NCBI GenBank assembly: GCA_021234155.1
Contig: JAJEKV010000309.1
Location: 126,001 to 190,000, forward strand
DNA length: 64,000 nucleotides
Source: Isoetes taiwanensis
Lineage: Eukaryota; Streptophyta; Lycopodiopsida; Isoetales; Isoetaceae
Reading direction: 5' to 3'
A model generated the notes under the pieces. That model had not been told where the DNA came from, made no database searches, and saw only the letters and a list, made by a program, of their open reading frames with translations. Positions 1-11,305 of the stretch are shown piece after piece (positions within the stretch are counted from its first letter, which is position 1; each line of letters opens with the position of its first letter). The translations under genes were made by a program, and so were the position numbers.

Positions 1-318
1 CCAGCGGCCCCCCCGCCAGGCATGGAATTATCCGCCCCCATCCGCCCGGTGTGGAGGTTCCCGCCTGGGAACTCCAAATGAACGCAATAACCGCGGAGGA
101 GGAGAAATCAGCTCCACGATTGTCGCACCTATGCCCTTCAACTGTTTGTGCCCTTCAACTGCGTTTGCACGCCATTCTGGGAGGGGGCCAGATAATTCCA
201 TGCTCGTGACGGGGGCCACAATGGATAATAAACCTGATCCCATATTAGGTCCACTGAGTTTATCAAGGAAGCTAACGGTTGTGGTTTTGTTGCATGATCA
301 ACTTGCAGGGAGAGTTCA

Positions 319-504
319 GCATGTGCCCATTCCTATATATTTTACTGCTGGATATGGAGCCCGAATTGCGAGTTGCTATATGCTGCAAAATCGATGGCAC
401 AGAGGATCGGTTCATACTTTGGCTGGGCAATTGTTGTGGAACTTAGTTCAATTGATTAGAATGGTATTTTCCATGTCCAGTCCAGTTTTATGCCTTTTAG
501 GATA
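319..504 (+). pseudogene. Exon-like fragment, unidentified (possible captured gene piece)
   Basis: An open reading frame follows a good acceptor (pyrimidine-rich tract then TTGCAG ending near 318). It encodes a segment containing VPIPIYFTAG and then YMLQNRW. The PIYFTAG part faintly recalls the beta-CASP region of CPSF73/INTS11-type nucleases, where a similar string occurs, but the flanking residues do not match and I do not assign the family. It lies within a Helitron, so a captured exon is the likeliest origin. The frame ends at a TAA at 503-505. Confidence 0.25.
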
Positions 505-505
505 A

Positions 506-2858
506 ATATAGTTTGGTCCGTAGGTTGACTTGGATGACATAGGCTCTATTATTTACAAATGTAGCATATAATAATCATCTCTATACAAATGCTGGATAGT
601 GCGCAGATCTTGATTTCTTTAGCTCGCATGTTCATGCTTGGCATTGCTTAGAGCCAATGTTTTATCCCGTCTAGAACTAGCATCTATGGCCGTGATAACT
701 GAATGCTCACTAAGATTTCATGGGTAAAGGAGAGTAGCATCAGAATCTATTTGATTTCCAGGTGCTATGGCTAGATTCGAGACATGAATCTCTTGGGTTG
801 ATTATATGCAGTCTGCCAATGGTAGTGCTGAAAGTGCAGAGGTTGAAACTGCAAATCCACTGCAAAGGATGCCTAAAGAATGTGAAGAAAGCAGTGGCAT
901 ATAGAAAGTAAAATCTTTTGCCTAATCCATCTTTTTTGACAGATTTGTCCTGCATAGCTTTATAGATCGCAATCTGTCTGATTTGCAGGTGATGTGGAAA
1001 CGACCTGCATATCCTGTCCGGACAAAATTGACAAAGGATGCATGCAACAGGGATTTAAAGTACAAGACAAATCCAGCTTCCAAGGCAAGAAGCGGTCAGT
1101 ATGGGACACCTGCACCCTTTTGCATTACATTCTGCTGTTATTGTTATTATTTCTGGATTCTATTGAGGTTTTAGAAATTAGGATGGTGAAAGCATGAATT
1201 CTCTGTATTTGTAGTCGTGATATAATATAGTCACGTCCAACAAGGAGGAACAAACATCTTTCATAAGTTAGAACGAAATCAACCTGGTGTGACAACGGCC
1301 ATCCTATTAGTGGAAATATTGATCCCTTTTTACTGGAAAGCATGCATGTGAAAGCAAATACATCCTCGCGTGATACTAAGTTTGACCCAAAGCCTTAATT
1401 TTTACCAATCAGCAAGCTCAAAATTTCTCAGGCTGTCATTGACAAGTTTCAAGTGATACTCTTGGTTGCAAGAAGTGATATAAAGGCCACAATTCAATCT
1501 ATGTTATATCAATTTCTTTTTTTTTTCAACCTTCTAGATCTGTTGGCCTTCTTCTCTTGCAATAGGATTTTATGTAGTTGTGCCCACATGAGCAAATGTC
1601 TTTTCTTCCTTTTGTCTTGCCATCGCTAAAACATTTGTCTTTCTAAATGAGATGAAAAATATTTATATGGGCTATAGTGGATACTTGACATTGTTATGCT
1701 GCATATAAAATTAATAACAATCATATGGTTAGCTTCCTAATGCTTGGGAATAACGTGTTTCATAGTATCTCGAAGATTTTGAAGCTTTGTGCTTACTGGA
1801 CCCATATATGCTATATATGCAAGAAGATTTGTCTTCATCTTTTTGGATACAAGAAATTCAAAGATATGCATTGCCATGCAAAGTATATTTCCACTTCAAT
1901 GAATTCTCTTCTCTACCATGACTCAATGGGATACCACCAAGGTTTCAAATAACATGTTGCTTGATGAAGTCTTTGTATCTGGCAATGTCCAAGGCATTAA
2001 AGCTTGAATTTGTGACACCTGATGCGATGCCAGTTGCGTATGGTTTGATTGAGTTCACTTACATTCTATAGTCAATGTGGAATTCAACTGAAATGCTCCA
2101 CAAATATTGGACATGATGTAAAAAAGCTTCGAGTGTTAACATGTGCATGGGCTATAGGCTTTTAATTGAAGCAATTAGTTATGTAATGACTTCAGTTTTT
2201 GGGTAATAAAGGACACAATATTAGAGCCTCATTTGGGTTAATAAACAAAATGACAAGAAATAAACATTAATCTAGATTAAGGGTTTAGAAATAAACAATT
2301 GTTTCCAACATCCTTTATAAAAAAGATGTGGCCATTGTGAAGCAAGTTTGAATGGAAAGAAAAAGGCCATTGTTTCACGAACACAAAGCCTAGAAACATT
2401 GGGTACTTTTTCTATTGTTTATACCCCTTTTTTTTTTACAAGGTGAGTTCAATGGTTTATGGGTTTAATGCTGAGATATTGAATGAAACCAAATATATAA
2501 AGCAATATTTTATGTATGGCATGTTGTATATACATTTAGGAAGCTTAGGAAGCTCATACAATTGCAGCATGAGGGGACATGCTCTTTACATGCAGTTGCT
2601 AGGTCAGACAATTGCAAACAGTTGCTAGGTCAGACAACAACATAATCGTCGCAAGCAAAAAGGGACATGCTCTGCACAACAATGTATCTCTTTACCGTGA
2701 TCTTCTAAGTGCAAAGGGTACTTTACTTCAATATGGAGGAATACTATCGTTATTATTTTTTGAGGGATGAAAGACAAGCAAAAGTAAAGAGTCTTAGAAT
2801 ATGCTATGTTTTTAAGAACTATTGCAAAATGAAGCTCCACATAACTGTTAAGATGCTA
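506..2858. other. Helitron interior without recognisable genes
   Basis: This stretch is AT-rich. It has a few splice-site-like spots, for example TTTGCAG near 988 followed by about 180 bases of open frame, but no protein family could be recognised on either strand. It includes a short direct duplication near 2592-2635 in which CAGTTGCTAGGTCAGACAA occurs twice. Confidence 0.5.
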
Positions 2859-3113
2859 ATATGCCAGCAACGCTGGGCACCATTACTAGTGCTATAATAT
2901 CTTTATATTATAATGTTTTGTAATGGACCACGCCCTAAATTAGGCGGCTCAGACTAATTCAGGCCACGTGGCAACAGTTGGCCCTTTTACTAACTTTTCT
3001 TTCTTTCCGGTGTTTTTTCACAGCACTACTTTCAACCGAGTTGCCCTAAAACAGCTTCGTAGCAGCGATCTGATGAACTATGGTGGCTCGACCCACGGTA
3101 AGCTCCATTGCAG

Positions 3114-3389
3114 GATGCGTTGAAGGCTCCAATCCAGATGGATATTTTGCAAGGGGTTCATACGAATCCTCCAAGAAACAAACAACCATATGCTATGAGC
3201 ACCAAAGCATGGCATCAGACGTCTGCTGAATCATGGAGTACCAGAAGAGCAGTTTCAACGATTCCCAGAGTTCCAGCTAGAGATATCCACACGGCAGGGC
3301 AGGGAAGTTTTGGAAATATGTGTAGTTGCGGAAGAAGGTTTGCCCTTACAAAGATCTGGAGGCGCTTGCATAGAAAGGTAAATCTGAAC
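3114..3389 (+). pseudogene. RPL4: Captured fragment of 60S ribosomal protein L4 (uL4)
   Basis: The translated segment keeps the highly conserved uL4 core in order: [35 protein letters not shown], and [12 protein letters not shown]. In functional eukaryotic uL4 the equivalent block reads with [32 protein letters not shown] and RRWHRK. Here many invariant glycines and arginines are changed (for example STRRAV for GTGRAV), so this is a decayed copy rather than a working gene. An acceptor-like TTGCAG sits just before it at 3108-3113. A GT dinucleotide after HRK could be the old donor. Only about 90 of some 400 residues are present. It lies just inside a Helitron 5' end, so transposon capture is the likely origin. 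Confidence 0.85.
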
Positions 3390-3486
3390 CTTATTGACTT
3401 GCCTTTTGTTCCTAATTTCTTCAAAGAATTACTGGCCGGAATTGGAGACTGGAGCAGGGGATAGAAAATTTTTTGGCCTAAATTGC

Positions 3487-3680
3487 AGGGGATGATCTCA
3501 TGCTCATTGTATTGTCTCAGATGCTCAGACCGGGCCTCAGCGATGAAGTCATGAGGCAGTATATAGGAGTCTCTCAGGTGTTGTTTAAGAAAATGGATCT
3601 GATAAAGCAGAAGGCACGTCACTACCAAACAATGTGCATTTGAGACTTCGGCCACAATGGAATTCCTGGGAACATTGGAA
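3487..3680 (+). pseudogene. Exon-like segment, unidentified, downstream of RPL4 fragment
   Basis: A segment bounded by an acceptor-like AATTGCAG at 3480-3487 and a strong donor (GGAAG followed by GTGAGT) at about 3681. One frame reads DDLMLIVLSQML, then MRQYIGVSQVLFKKMDLIKQKARHYQ, before a TGA. I do not recognise the protein. The clean splice borders, together with the upstream RPL4 piece, suggest a second captured exon inside the Helitron. Confidence 0.3.
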
Positions 3681-5238
3681 GGTGAGTATTTCTTATGACA
3701 AATTTATGTAGGATTAAAATTTGAAGACAACCTATATTGTTATTGTTATGCCAACTTAGCAGGCATGTAATGGCAGCATAAGCTAGGTTGCTGCATAGAT
3801 AAACAAAAACAGAGTGCTTGATAACATCAAGGGATGGACAGGGAGGCACCGCTGGCTGGCATCATGGAGCTTGGCATCATCGCTTTTTAGATCCTTCCCT
3901 TAATCACAATGTATGTTCATGTGTACAGAATTGTTCACTGTTCTTTGTTTCAAGTCAATGGATTTTAGAGCTTGTGTTTTAGTTGTGGTAAGGTCTAATT
4001 CAAAGTAAAGTATTTGGCATTATAATCTTGCAAAATTCCAGTCAGAGCTTTTGCATACTATTATAGCTATGGAGTGTGAAGCGGCCTTAAAATTATCTAC
4101 AGCAGGAGGAACATTTGCTGAAACAGCATAATCTAGAATTCTGGATTCCGTTGAAGTTCATCCCGTTATACACAATTATAAGTGCAATGATTCAAGGGAT
4201 GTTTTCATATGCTAAACCGGACATGAAGTCACAGTTCAACCCTTCCACAAAGCCATAGAAATCAGCTTTAGGACACATGCAAAAAGAAACCATGGACATC
4301 AAATACATCAGATATTGACACAATATAGCCCTTGAATCTGGCTTGGATTGTGTAGATCTATAATAGACACAGGTGGTGTATTATGTATGCCTTGAATTGG
4401 TGCGAGGTACTAACTTGAGACGCAAGAAATGATAACTGTGATTTAGCATTAAAGTAAGAACAGGTGGGTTGCTCCTATAGATCTAGCTTTTGTGTGTTGG
4501 CAAATTGGGATCAACTGCCACCCTAGCTGTTAAAAGCAGTAATGAAGTTCGTTTTTATATGCATCTGATCTTCGCAGTAAATAGATAAAAAGAATGCTTT
4601 TTTAACTTGAACAATATTGGTCGATGTTAATTGGAATGATGGAGCTTGACATCATCCATTTTTTGGCCTTTTTGCTTGAGTTTGTCAATTGGCCGTTTAG
4701 GCTTTGCAATAGTATGATCCGTTTTTGCAAGTATGACATCGGTTCAGTCTATGCTTTCTCTTTGCTTGCTTCTTGGCTCTTCCTGAATGTAAAGTTTGTA
4801 TTTTTATGCTGTGAGATCATCATGGGGTCTGGGATAAATGCTGACAAAATATTGAAAAGAAGGATTTTAGTTCTTTATGTGGTTCTTGGACGATCTTAGT
4901 TCTCTGTTAATCATAATGTTTTACCCGTCTTTCTTGCAAGAAGCAGAAGCAACCATTTAACCCATTCTGATGCTCATTCCTATGCAGTAATATTAGACAA
5001 AGTTCCCTATGCGGTAATACTAGATAAAGTGAGTGTCTATTATCACAATCCTAAAACATGAAACATATTGTGCACAAAAAAGGAAAAAGGAAAACACCAA
5101 AGGATATGCTAGATCCTTACCATAGCAATAGACCATGTAGATTATTTAGGAAAGCATAGTTGAGCAGAAAAAGCCACAATTCAATCTAAGAAGTTACTAA
5201 TTGACCTCTACAATGCATCAATAACTTCTTTCTGAATC
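3681..5238. other. Non-coding Helitron interior
   Basis: This is AT-rich DNA with no recognisable coding sequence on either strand. A 91-residue open frame at 4624-4899 is hydrophobic and matches nothing I know. I see no promoter or terminator I could defend. Confidence 0.5.
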
Positions 5239-5345
5239 ATCTTATATAGCCATTAAATTTCTTCACTTTCTCAATCTATCTTATCTAGCCATTCAATTTC
5301 TTCACTTTCTCAATCTATCTTATCTAGCCATTAAATTTCTTCAAT
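5239..5345. repeat. 39-bp tandem repeat, about 2.7 copies
   Basis: The unit begins ATCTTATCTAGCCATT and ends TTTCTCAATCT. It occurs at 5239-5277, 5278-5316 and, partially, from 5317, with only one or two differences between copies. Confidence 0.85.
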
Positions 5346-5481
5346 GCAAGAGGGAAGAAGGCATAAAAGACGCAATTCCATAGTTCAAACATACAATTCG
5401 TATTCTAAAATATAAACTTAGACATTTGGGGACATACACATAATTCTTAAAATTCTATAGTAGAATTCACATAAAAATTTA

Positions 5482-5542
5482 GTTACAAGTTTCCAACTTT
5501 AGCTCAATGCTAACTATCCAGTTACAAGTTTCCAACTTTAGC
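5482..5542. repeat. 22-bp direct repeat, two copies
   Basis: The word starting GTTACAAGTTTCCAACTT and ending TAGC occurs at 5482-5503 and again at 5521-5542 without change. Confidence 0.85.
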
Positions 5543-5680
5543 CGAATAATAATTTCGCCAACTTATCTCGCCATTTAGGTTTTTGCTAGGCACCCTTGCT
5601 ATGAGTAAGACACACCTACTTATGCTCTTTTTGCTTTAGCATGCATTTGATCATTCTATATTGTAAATTATTCAGTAAGT

Positions 5681-5687
5681 ATGTATG
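5681..5687. repeat. Target site duplication of the L1 LINE, left copy
   Basis: ATGTATG at 5681-5687 is repeated at 27165-27171, directly after the poly(A) tail of the LINE. Confidence 0.8.
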
Positions 5688-5691
5688 AACG

Positions 5692-6087
5692 TTGGGCGCT
5701 CACGTCTGCGCCTCGTCGTCCGTGCGAAACCCAGACCTGATGGATGAGGCCTTCTTGGAGGCTATTCTCCAGGGTCTGGGGTTCCCGAACATTCCCTCTG
5801 ACCATGACGTGACTGTTGCAGAAATAGATAGCTTAATCATCCAAACGTACAATTCGAGGTCTAGAATAGGATTTAGCAGGACAGATTTAGGCAGTCATTA
5901 CCTTTGTATCCTGTGCCTTGACAGGGTAGGATCTTTAAGAGTTTCAGCGCATAATACAGGCTACCTTGCCTTGGGAAGATATTCACGTAATATCTTCCAA
6001 ATTTCTGTTCTCGAAAGATTTGGGATTGAACCCATCCAACACTGGGCGGGCTTCTTCGACCTACGCCTCGCTTGGTTCTTTCTTTGA
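5692..6087 (+). CDS. Open frame in the LINE 5' region, function unknown
   Basis: A 131-codon open frame begins four bases into the LINE. It contains MDEAFLEAILQGLGFPNIPS and then a less protein-like tail rich in Ser and Phe. I do not recognise it. It could be the start of a longer ancestral ORF1 or chance coding in the 5' UTR. ORF1 proper starts about 600 bases further on in the same strand. Confidence 0.25.
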   Translation: MGAHVCASSSVRNPDLMDEAFLEAILQGLGFPNIPSDHDVTVAEIDSLIIQTYNSRSRIGFSRTDLGSHYLCILCLDRVGSLRVSAHNTGYLALGRYSRNIFQISVLERFGIEPIQHWAGFFDLRLAWFFL

Positions 6088-6513
6088 TTTACAAATTTTA
6101 GTATGGAGGTTTGCGGCTTAAAACTAAGAATGGCTAGCACAAGTATGAGTACTTGATTCGCGCCCCCAAGACCCAATCGAAAGGAATAAAAGGCTCAAAA
6201 TCGCCGAAAGGCGAGGAGCGGACCACGGATCTTTCGGCTTGATAGCGTAAATGATAAAGGATGGAGCAAGATGAAAACAATGTACATGACCTTTGCAATT
6301 ATACTGGGACCAACTCAAAGTCTTTGCGGTTTGCATGGATGTTTTAGGGGGGCCGGAGTTATTTGCGAAACCCCAGGTAAAATGAAAGCTTTGGAGAAAG
6401 ATTACAAAGCTAGGAAGAGCTAACGACCGTGGATTGGGCATGGAATTTCATTGAGCTCCTCCAAGAAATGGAATGAAATACGTGTAAGAGAATTTTGGTG
6501 AAGCAAGGTCATT

Positions 6514-6634
6514 GTCTATAAATGAGCTCCTCAATCTTGCTAAAAGCACTCTCCTTGACCTAAAAATAATGCTTTTTGGGAGGAAGTCTATAAATGAGCT
6601 CCTCAATCTTGCTAAAAGCAAACTCTCCTTGACC
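6514..6634. repeat. Tandem duplication (72-bp period) in LINE 5' UTR
   Basis: The block beginning GTCTATAAATGAGCTCC and ending CTCCTTGACCTA occurs at 6514-6562 and again from 6586. The second copy has one inserted A. It lies just upstream of ORF1. Confidence 0.85.
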
Positions 6635-6696
6635 TAGCAAAAAAAAACATGAATTGGAACTGAAAAACCCCCTTCAATCAAGGCATTGTATGGCAC

Positions 6697-8169
6697 TTGA
6701 TCGGAAGATGGGAGGATGCAAGAGGATCATGTCATAGAGTACCACTTGGAAGCAAACCCTCGGCCAAACTCCCCTCACAGGCTGACCAGATCTTGAGCGA
6801 CGTTTCACAAGAATATGGCATTTTTCAAACCAGGCTCAAGAAAGATACAAATACATGCAAGATCATAGACTCAAATGGCTTTTTTAACCCTCTGGAGACG
6901 AGCCAATGCGACTGCAAAAATTGTCAAAGCTTGAACAACTCTGGAATGTGCAATCCAAGTACAATGGTTGGGGACCAGAATGTGAGCAACCGAATTCCAG
7001 TTCTTGGCAAAAGTGACAAAGCAAAAGGTCAAACTCTTCCATCTTACAAAAATGCTTTGCTTAACTTAGGTTCTTGTGATAACCCCATTGATAAATCTAA
7101 GGCTAATTTGGATTATTTAGATCTCTCGGGTATCCAAGATCCCTCTGCTATTAACCTTTATGCTGAGAAAGGTCTGATTATTCATTTCCCTATTAGCTAT
7201 CCTTCCATCGGGGAAATCAAGTTCTGGTTAACTAAAACTCAAAAGATCCCCATTCTCTCCCTGCTCAAGATTGATAGCAGATCCTTCCAAATTTTATGCA
7301 GGGATAATTTTAGTGTTACTAACATTCTAAAAAGGAAGTTGGGCAAAATTGGTAACAATGATTTCTATATTATGCGTTGGAGCCCTCTTTTTATCCCTGG
7401 TAATTCCGAACAAATCTCTACTTCCACTTGGATAACTTTACCCAATTTGCCCCCGGCTCTTTGGACTCTTACTCATCTGAAAGCTATCTCGGGCAATCTT
7501 GGGGAGATTATATCTATCAATATCCCTCAGACTAATTTTCCTTCTGTATGTATATCTAAGAAGATTAACTCCGAATGGAAGGTGAAAATTAAAACCAAGC
7601 TAGCAGAAGGGAGATTCATGGACCTGGATGTTATGTACTCCAAAACTCCGGTCCTTAATATCTCGCAAAAGGTGCCCAATAACAAGGAGGATCAACCTAA
7701 CTTTAAGGCTCCCCTTATAATCAGACAGGAATGGCGCCCCAAGAAGAAGGTTGATGATAGTCTGATTGATCCTAATACTGTGGCCTCTAATGTTATCATC
7801 CCCAAGCCACCTGAAGAGGAAAATAGGAACTCCTCTCCGTATACTGTGCCTATATATCCTCTCTTTGATAATAACTGGAATTTCTTTGTCAGAAATACTA
7901 ACATGGAGATTAAGGTCAAAACTGGCATCATGACTCTCTCCTTCCCAATTAAAGAGGACAATCAATCTGAGGTTTCTGATAATGATTCTATAACTTACAA
8001 TTCTGAGGATGATTTCCTGACCTCCTGTGATGATGAAGGTTGGAAGCAAATTACTAAGAAGAGAGGTAGAGGGAGGAAAAAATCTTATCTTTGGACCTAT
8101 CGAGTCAGCCCAGTAAATTACGCCCACTGCAGATCGAGAATGGGCAAAATACCCTCTCAATCTTATTAA
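6697..8169 (+). CDS. LINE ORF1 protein with DUF4283-like domain
   Basis: This 490-residue open frame is uninterrupted. Around residues 155-290 it carries the pattern of the plant retroelement DUF4283 domain: GLIIHFPISYPSIGEIKFWL, then YIMRWSPLFIPG, then WITLPNLPPALWTLTHLKAISGNLGEI. This domain is typical of the nucleic-acid-binding ORF1 protein of plant L1 elements. The N-terminal 100 residues contain a CxCxxC cluster (CDCKNC). The C-terminal part is acidic and ends with a basic KKRGRGRKK stretch suited to RNA binding. It is the best-preserved frame of the LINE, and the endonuclease region begins within about 40 bases of its stop. The first ATG of the open stretch was taken as start; a later start would not lose the domain. 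Confidence 0.85.
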   Translation: MIGRWEDARGSCHRVPLGSKPSAKLPSQADQILSDVSQEYGIFQTRLKKDTNTCKIIDSNGFFNPLETSQCDCKNCQSLNNSGMCNPSTMVGDQNVSNRIPVLGKSDKAKGQTLPSYKNALLNLGSCDNPIDKSKANLDYLDLSGIQDPSAINLYAEKGLIIHFPISYPSIGEIKFWLTKTQKIPILSLLKIDSRSFQILCRDNFSVTNILKRKLGKIGNNDFYIMRWSPLFIPGNSEQISTSTWITLPNLPPALWTLTHLKAISGNLGEIISINIPQTNFPSVCISKKINSEWKVKIKTKLAEGRFMDLDVMYSKTPVLNISQKVPNNKEDQPNFKAPLIIRQEWRPKKKVDDSLIDPNTVASNVIIPKPPEEENRNSSPYTVPIYPLFDNNWNFFVRNTNMEIKVKTGIMTLSFPIKEDNQSEVSDNDSITYNSEDDFLTSCDDEGWKQITKKRGRGRKKSYLWTYRVSPVNYAHCRSRMGKIPSQSY

Positions 8170-8179
8170 TGTATACTTC

Positions 8180-8880
8180 TCTAAGGTTTATCACCGGAAT
8201 CTCCGGGGAATCAATAATCCTATCAAAAGGGAACGGTTAAAAGTTTGCCTTTCCTCCCTCAACCCGGATATTCTCTTCATCCAAGAACACAAAATTCATG
8301 ATCCTAACCATAAGTTAATTATCTCAAGGGCTCTTCCCCCTAATTTTGAGAATTGGTCAATTACGGCTAATGATTCTTTCAAGCAGTATTGCAATTGCTT
8401 GGAATCAGGAAAATTGATCTTCAAGTTGATCATATGATTCCGACAATAACGGTAGATGGCGATCTTAGTTGGTAAAAAATAGGGATGGGTAAGATTGCCT
8501 TGGTTAATGTCCGCTCTCTTCATAACCCCTCGATAGGATTGCTATTTGGAATAAAATTAATTCTAGCTTAGCTAATTTAGAGATAGATGATCCATTTGTT
8601 AGGTGGGATTTCAATATGGTAAATCGGCGGTTGCATGAAAAGCAGAAATTTTAAACCCTTTTACCCCAAGAAAGGTGTGCTTGGACCAACCTGCTCTCTA
8701 ATCATAATCTTAAGCTGGCCACTATTAAACCCAACTCGTTCAGCTGGTCTGACCATAGAGCTAACCCTATCTGTTGCTTGCATGACTGATTCTACCTAAG
8801 TGAAGACCTTTGGACTAAGAGTAGTAGAGTTGATAATCTCAATCGGCTTTACCCCGTCGACCATTACCCTCGGTGATTAG
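8180..8880 (+). pseudogene. LINE ORF2, APE-type endonuclease region, broken
   Basis: Just after ORF1 the frame reads NLRGINNPIKRERL, then SSLNPDILFIQEHKI. This is the signature of the apurinic endonuclease domain of plant L1 ORF2, where the QEHK/QETK glutamate is a metal ligand. Further pieces follow in shifted frames (for example IALVNVRSLHNP near 8495, and DDPFVRWDFN near 8590, where the family has a GDFN motif). Several stops and frameshifts lie between 8400 and 8870, so the endonuclease cannot be made. Confidence 0.75.
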
Positions 8881-9279
8881 TATCAATGGTATAGGCATTA
8901 AAAATACCAGAAAATCTTTCTTTAAGATGAATGTTAGCCTCTTAGATCAAGATGATTTCATAGCCAACCTTAAGAATATTTATAATTATCATCCTAGGCC
9001 TGAGGGTGATTTTGGCTGGATGTGGTGGTGGATTAACCTAGCCAAACACATTAAATGCTGGCTCAAAGTTTGGGGTAAAGAGATCCATTATCAAAAGCAG
9101 GCTGCCTTAGCTGCCCTTAGGGATAGGCTAAGCACCACTCCAACTGATCAACAGGAGGAAATTAAAATTCAGATTGAGAAAGCTGAGCTTGACATTGCTA
9201 AGGGTTGGAAGTTAAAGGCAAAGATTAAGGAGCTAAAGGAGGATGAGAGATGTAATTCCAAATATTTCTTCATCAAGAC
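8873..9279 (+). pseudogene. LINE ORF2, region between endonuclease and RT, cut by gypsy insertion
   Basis: An open frame of about 135 codons, with charged helical stretches (QQEEIKIQIEKAELDIAKGWKLK), ends in CNSKYFFIKT exactly where the gypsy element is inserted. This is the usual position of the coiled linker before the reverse transcriptase. After the duplicated AAGAC at 24152-24156 the sequence resumes with a basic Lys/Arg-rich stretch and then the RT domain. Confidence 0.75.
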
Positions 9280-11183
9280 TGTTGCCCCTTGAAGTGGCAA
9301 CATGAAGAAGAAATGAAGATATGAAGAAAATTCTAAGTATTGGAGGAGCTATTAAGGAAAGGTATCAGGCTGAAAGAGAATCTAGGCCAGGTGAGTACCC
9401 CTGCCAAATCCTTTAGCCAAAATTAGCCATCCTTGATTTTTCCCAAATTTTTTGAGCCTATCTCCCATTTCTCCTTGAATTTCCCCTATCGCTAGCCAAA
9501 TATGCTTCTAAAGATGCCTAAAAATCCCAAAATGCCAAAAAATCTATACCTTTGCCAAGTGGCATCCTAGTCATCATCCAAAAATGCCAAAGATGTCAAA
9601 AAGTCAAGTGAAAGTCAAAATAGAAAGTCAAAAGGCACACTTTCCAAAAAATACCCTTGCCACGTCATCAAGAGTCAAAATGCCACCTAGGATGGCCACC
9701 TTGCTCACAAAAATGCTTTGTCATCCAACTTTGGTTATATCTTTGCCACTTGGGTCAAAATCATGCCACCTCATCAAAAATATCAAGGGGCATTTAAAAT
9801 TTCGAAAATCCACTTAGGCAAAAGCCATGTTTGACCTTGCCACATCATCCTTCATTATGCCAAGTCATCATTTCATCATGTCCAGTCACCATTGATTCAC
9901 CTTTTTTAGCCAAAAAATCAAAGTGCCATTTTCCAAAATTTGACCACCTCACCATGTTGCCCCAATGAAAATATGCCTTCTGGCACAAAAAATTTCCAAA
10001 AAAGATCTTATATAGATCCTTGAATTCCAATTCTTGGGAATCGTGCCCTTTGAGAAAATATAAAAAAATTGTCCTATTCTACCACCCCCCCCGACCTAGA
10101 TTCCTTTTTCAGCCAATCACCCCCCCTCCGTGGCTCACCCGCAGGAAGTGTGGGGGGTGGTGGAGGTACCGAATCCCACGTGGGCAAGACACGTCAATTT
10201 AAGAGTTTGCGTGGATCGAGCTATATATACCTGAGCTGACTTTTTGATTTAGGCCTGTGGGATATATCCACTGAAGAAAATCCGGCCAAGATCCATTAGG
10301 GTTCTATGATTCTCGGCTTCCCGCGCACTTTGAGTGATGCAGAGCAGTTCGCCTGATCATAATCGACCTCTGGAACCAATCGAATTATGAAGAGGATGCC
10401 GAATTAATGGAGATCATGCCAAGAACAGAATATTGCCTATTTTTGGGAAAGAAGAGTTCGTGGCCATATGCAGACAAATTGGAGCTCTAACTACCCTGAC
10501 ACAGGTCTATAAAGATGATCCGAGCCGTATTCCACACCAGGAGAGGAGATTTTTGATTAGAAACCCGCCCTTGTTCTTGAAAGCCAAGATTTTTGAAGTT
10601 CTGATACAAATTCTATTTCAGAGTGATCAAATGGATTACCGACGGTGTATTATGTTCCTAAGATGTCGAGAAAAGTTTTCTTGAGCAATCCATGGTGTTT
10701 CCCCTTTCTTCAATCGATTTCTGAGTTTTTTTTCAAAAAATTAGGGTTTTCCCATTTTTTATGTGCCAGTCCACTTCTGGCGAACTTTGCCAAGAATTTC
10801 CCACCAATCTTGATCAACAAATGAGTTGAAATCAATTCAAGTTATCTGATATTATCTAGATTTAGCTAAACAAATAGCTATTCTGCTAGAACTTGCTCAA
10901 ATATTTCATTTGCATTCAAAGGAAGTTTGACTGCATCCCAAAGTTTTTTCTTCAATCATTTTCACCACTTTGTTACAGAAAACATCCCAGTCATACACCT
11001 GCATTCACATATCACCTTATTTCCTCACATTTGCACCTCTTTTCTCATCTTTTCACATCCCCTCACCACACCTTTGGCTCTCTGCCCCCTAAACACAGAA
11101 TTTGGCAAGTATCTTTTAGGAAATCCCACAATTTTAGAGATTTGTGCATCACAGTTTTTGCAAGGATTCTGTGAAAGGCAACA
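9280..11183 (+). repeat. 5' LTR of gypsy element
   Basis: It starts TGTTGCCCC and ends GGCAACA, giving a 7-bp perfect terminal inversion. It is colinear with 22276-24151. A TATA-like CTATATATAC at 10220-10229 lies in a position suitable for the promoter and recurs in the 3' LTR. Confidence 0.9.
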
Positions 11184-11188
11184 TCTTT

Positions 11189-11208
11189 TGGAGGTCCTAC
11201 CGGGATTC
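11189..11208 (+). other. Primer binding site of gypsy element
   Basis: Five bases after the LTR comes TGGAGGTCCTACCGGGATTC. It starts with TGG (complement of the tRNA CCA end) and carries GGATTC at the position of the T-arm complement. I cannot name the tRNA with confidence. Confidence 0.65.
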
Positions 11209-11305
11209 TCTAAAAAACTCTTGCAAAAAACTTGAGAGCCCTCATGGTGAGGCACCCAAGGAAGACTGGTACAGATATGGATGGTGATGGAGAGCCTAGC
11301 CATGC

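Larger units (their letters stand above)
1..2889 (+). mobile_element. Non-autonomous Helitron, 3' part (5' end not seen)
   Basis: The right border at 2861-2889 is a classic Helitron 3' terminus: a short hairpin (CCAGC-AAC-GCTGG), a spacer ACCATTA, then CTAG at 2886-2889 followed by host T. The same terminus recurs at 27545-27572 and 58046-58074. No 5' TC end of this family was found upstream, so the element starts before the window or is truncated. The interior is mostly non-coding with exon-like pieces after acceptor-like sites at about 318 and 988, which suits captured gene fragments. No Rep/helicase was seen, so it would depend on another element. The 3' end is well supported; the extent is inferred. 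Confidence 0.6.
2900..5650 (+). mobile_element. Helitron with captured RPL4 fragment; 5' end at 2900, 3' end not found
   Basis: A2899 is followed by TCTTTATATTATAATG, then GGACCACGCCCTAA. A similar start occurs on the minus strand at 27640. The element at 54139 begins TCCTTTATTATAAAG and shares the CCCTAAA and GGCTCAGA blocks further in. Starting with TC after a host A is the Helitron rule. It begins only 10 bases after the CTAG end of the previous Helitron, so the two lie head to tail. No matching hairpin and CTAG end was found before 5650, where another Helitron is inserted, so the right limit given is only that junction. Confidence 0.5.

Noticed and set aside
319-504. Possible CPSF73/INTS11 fragment (PIYFTAG)
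   Set aside because: Only a seven-residue similarity; the surrounding residues and histidine/aspartate motifs do not match.
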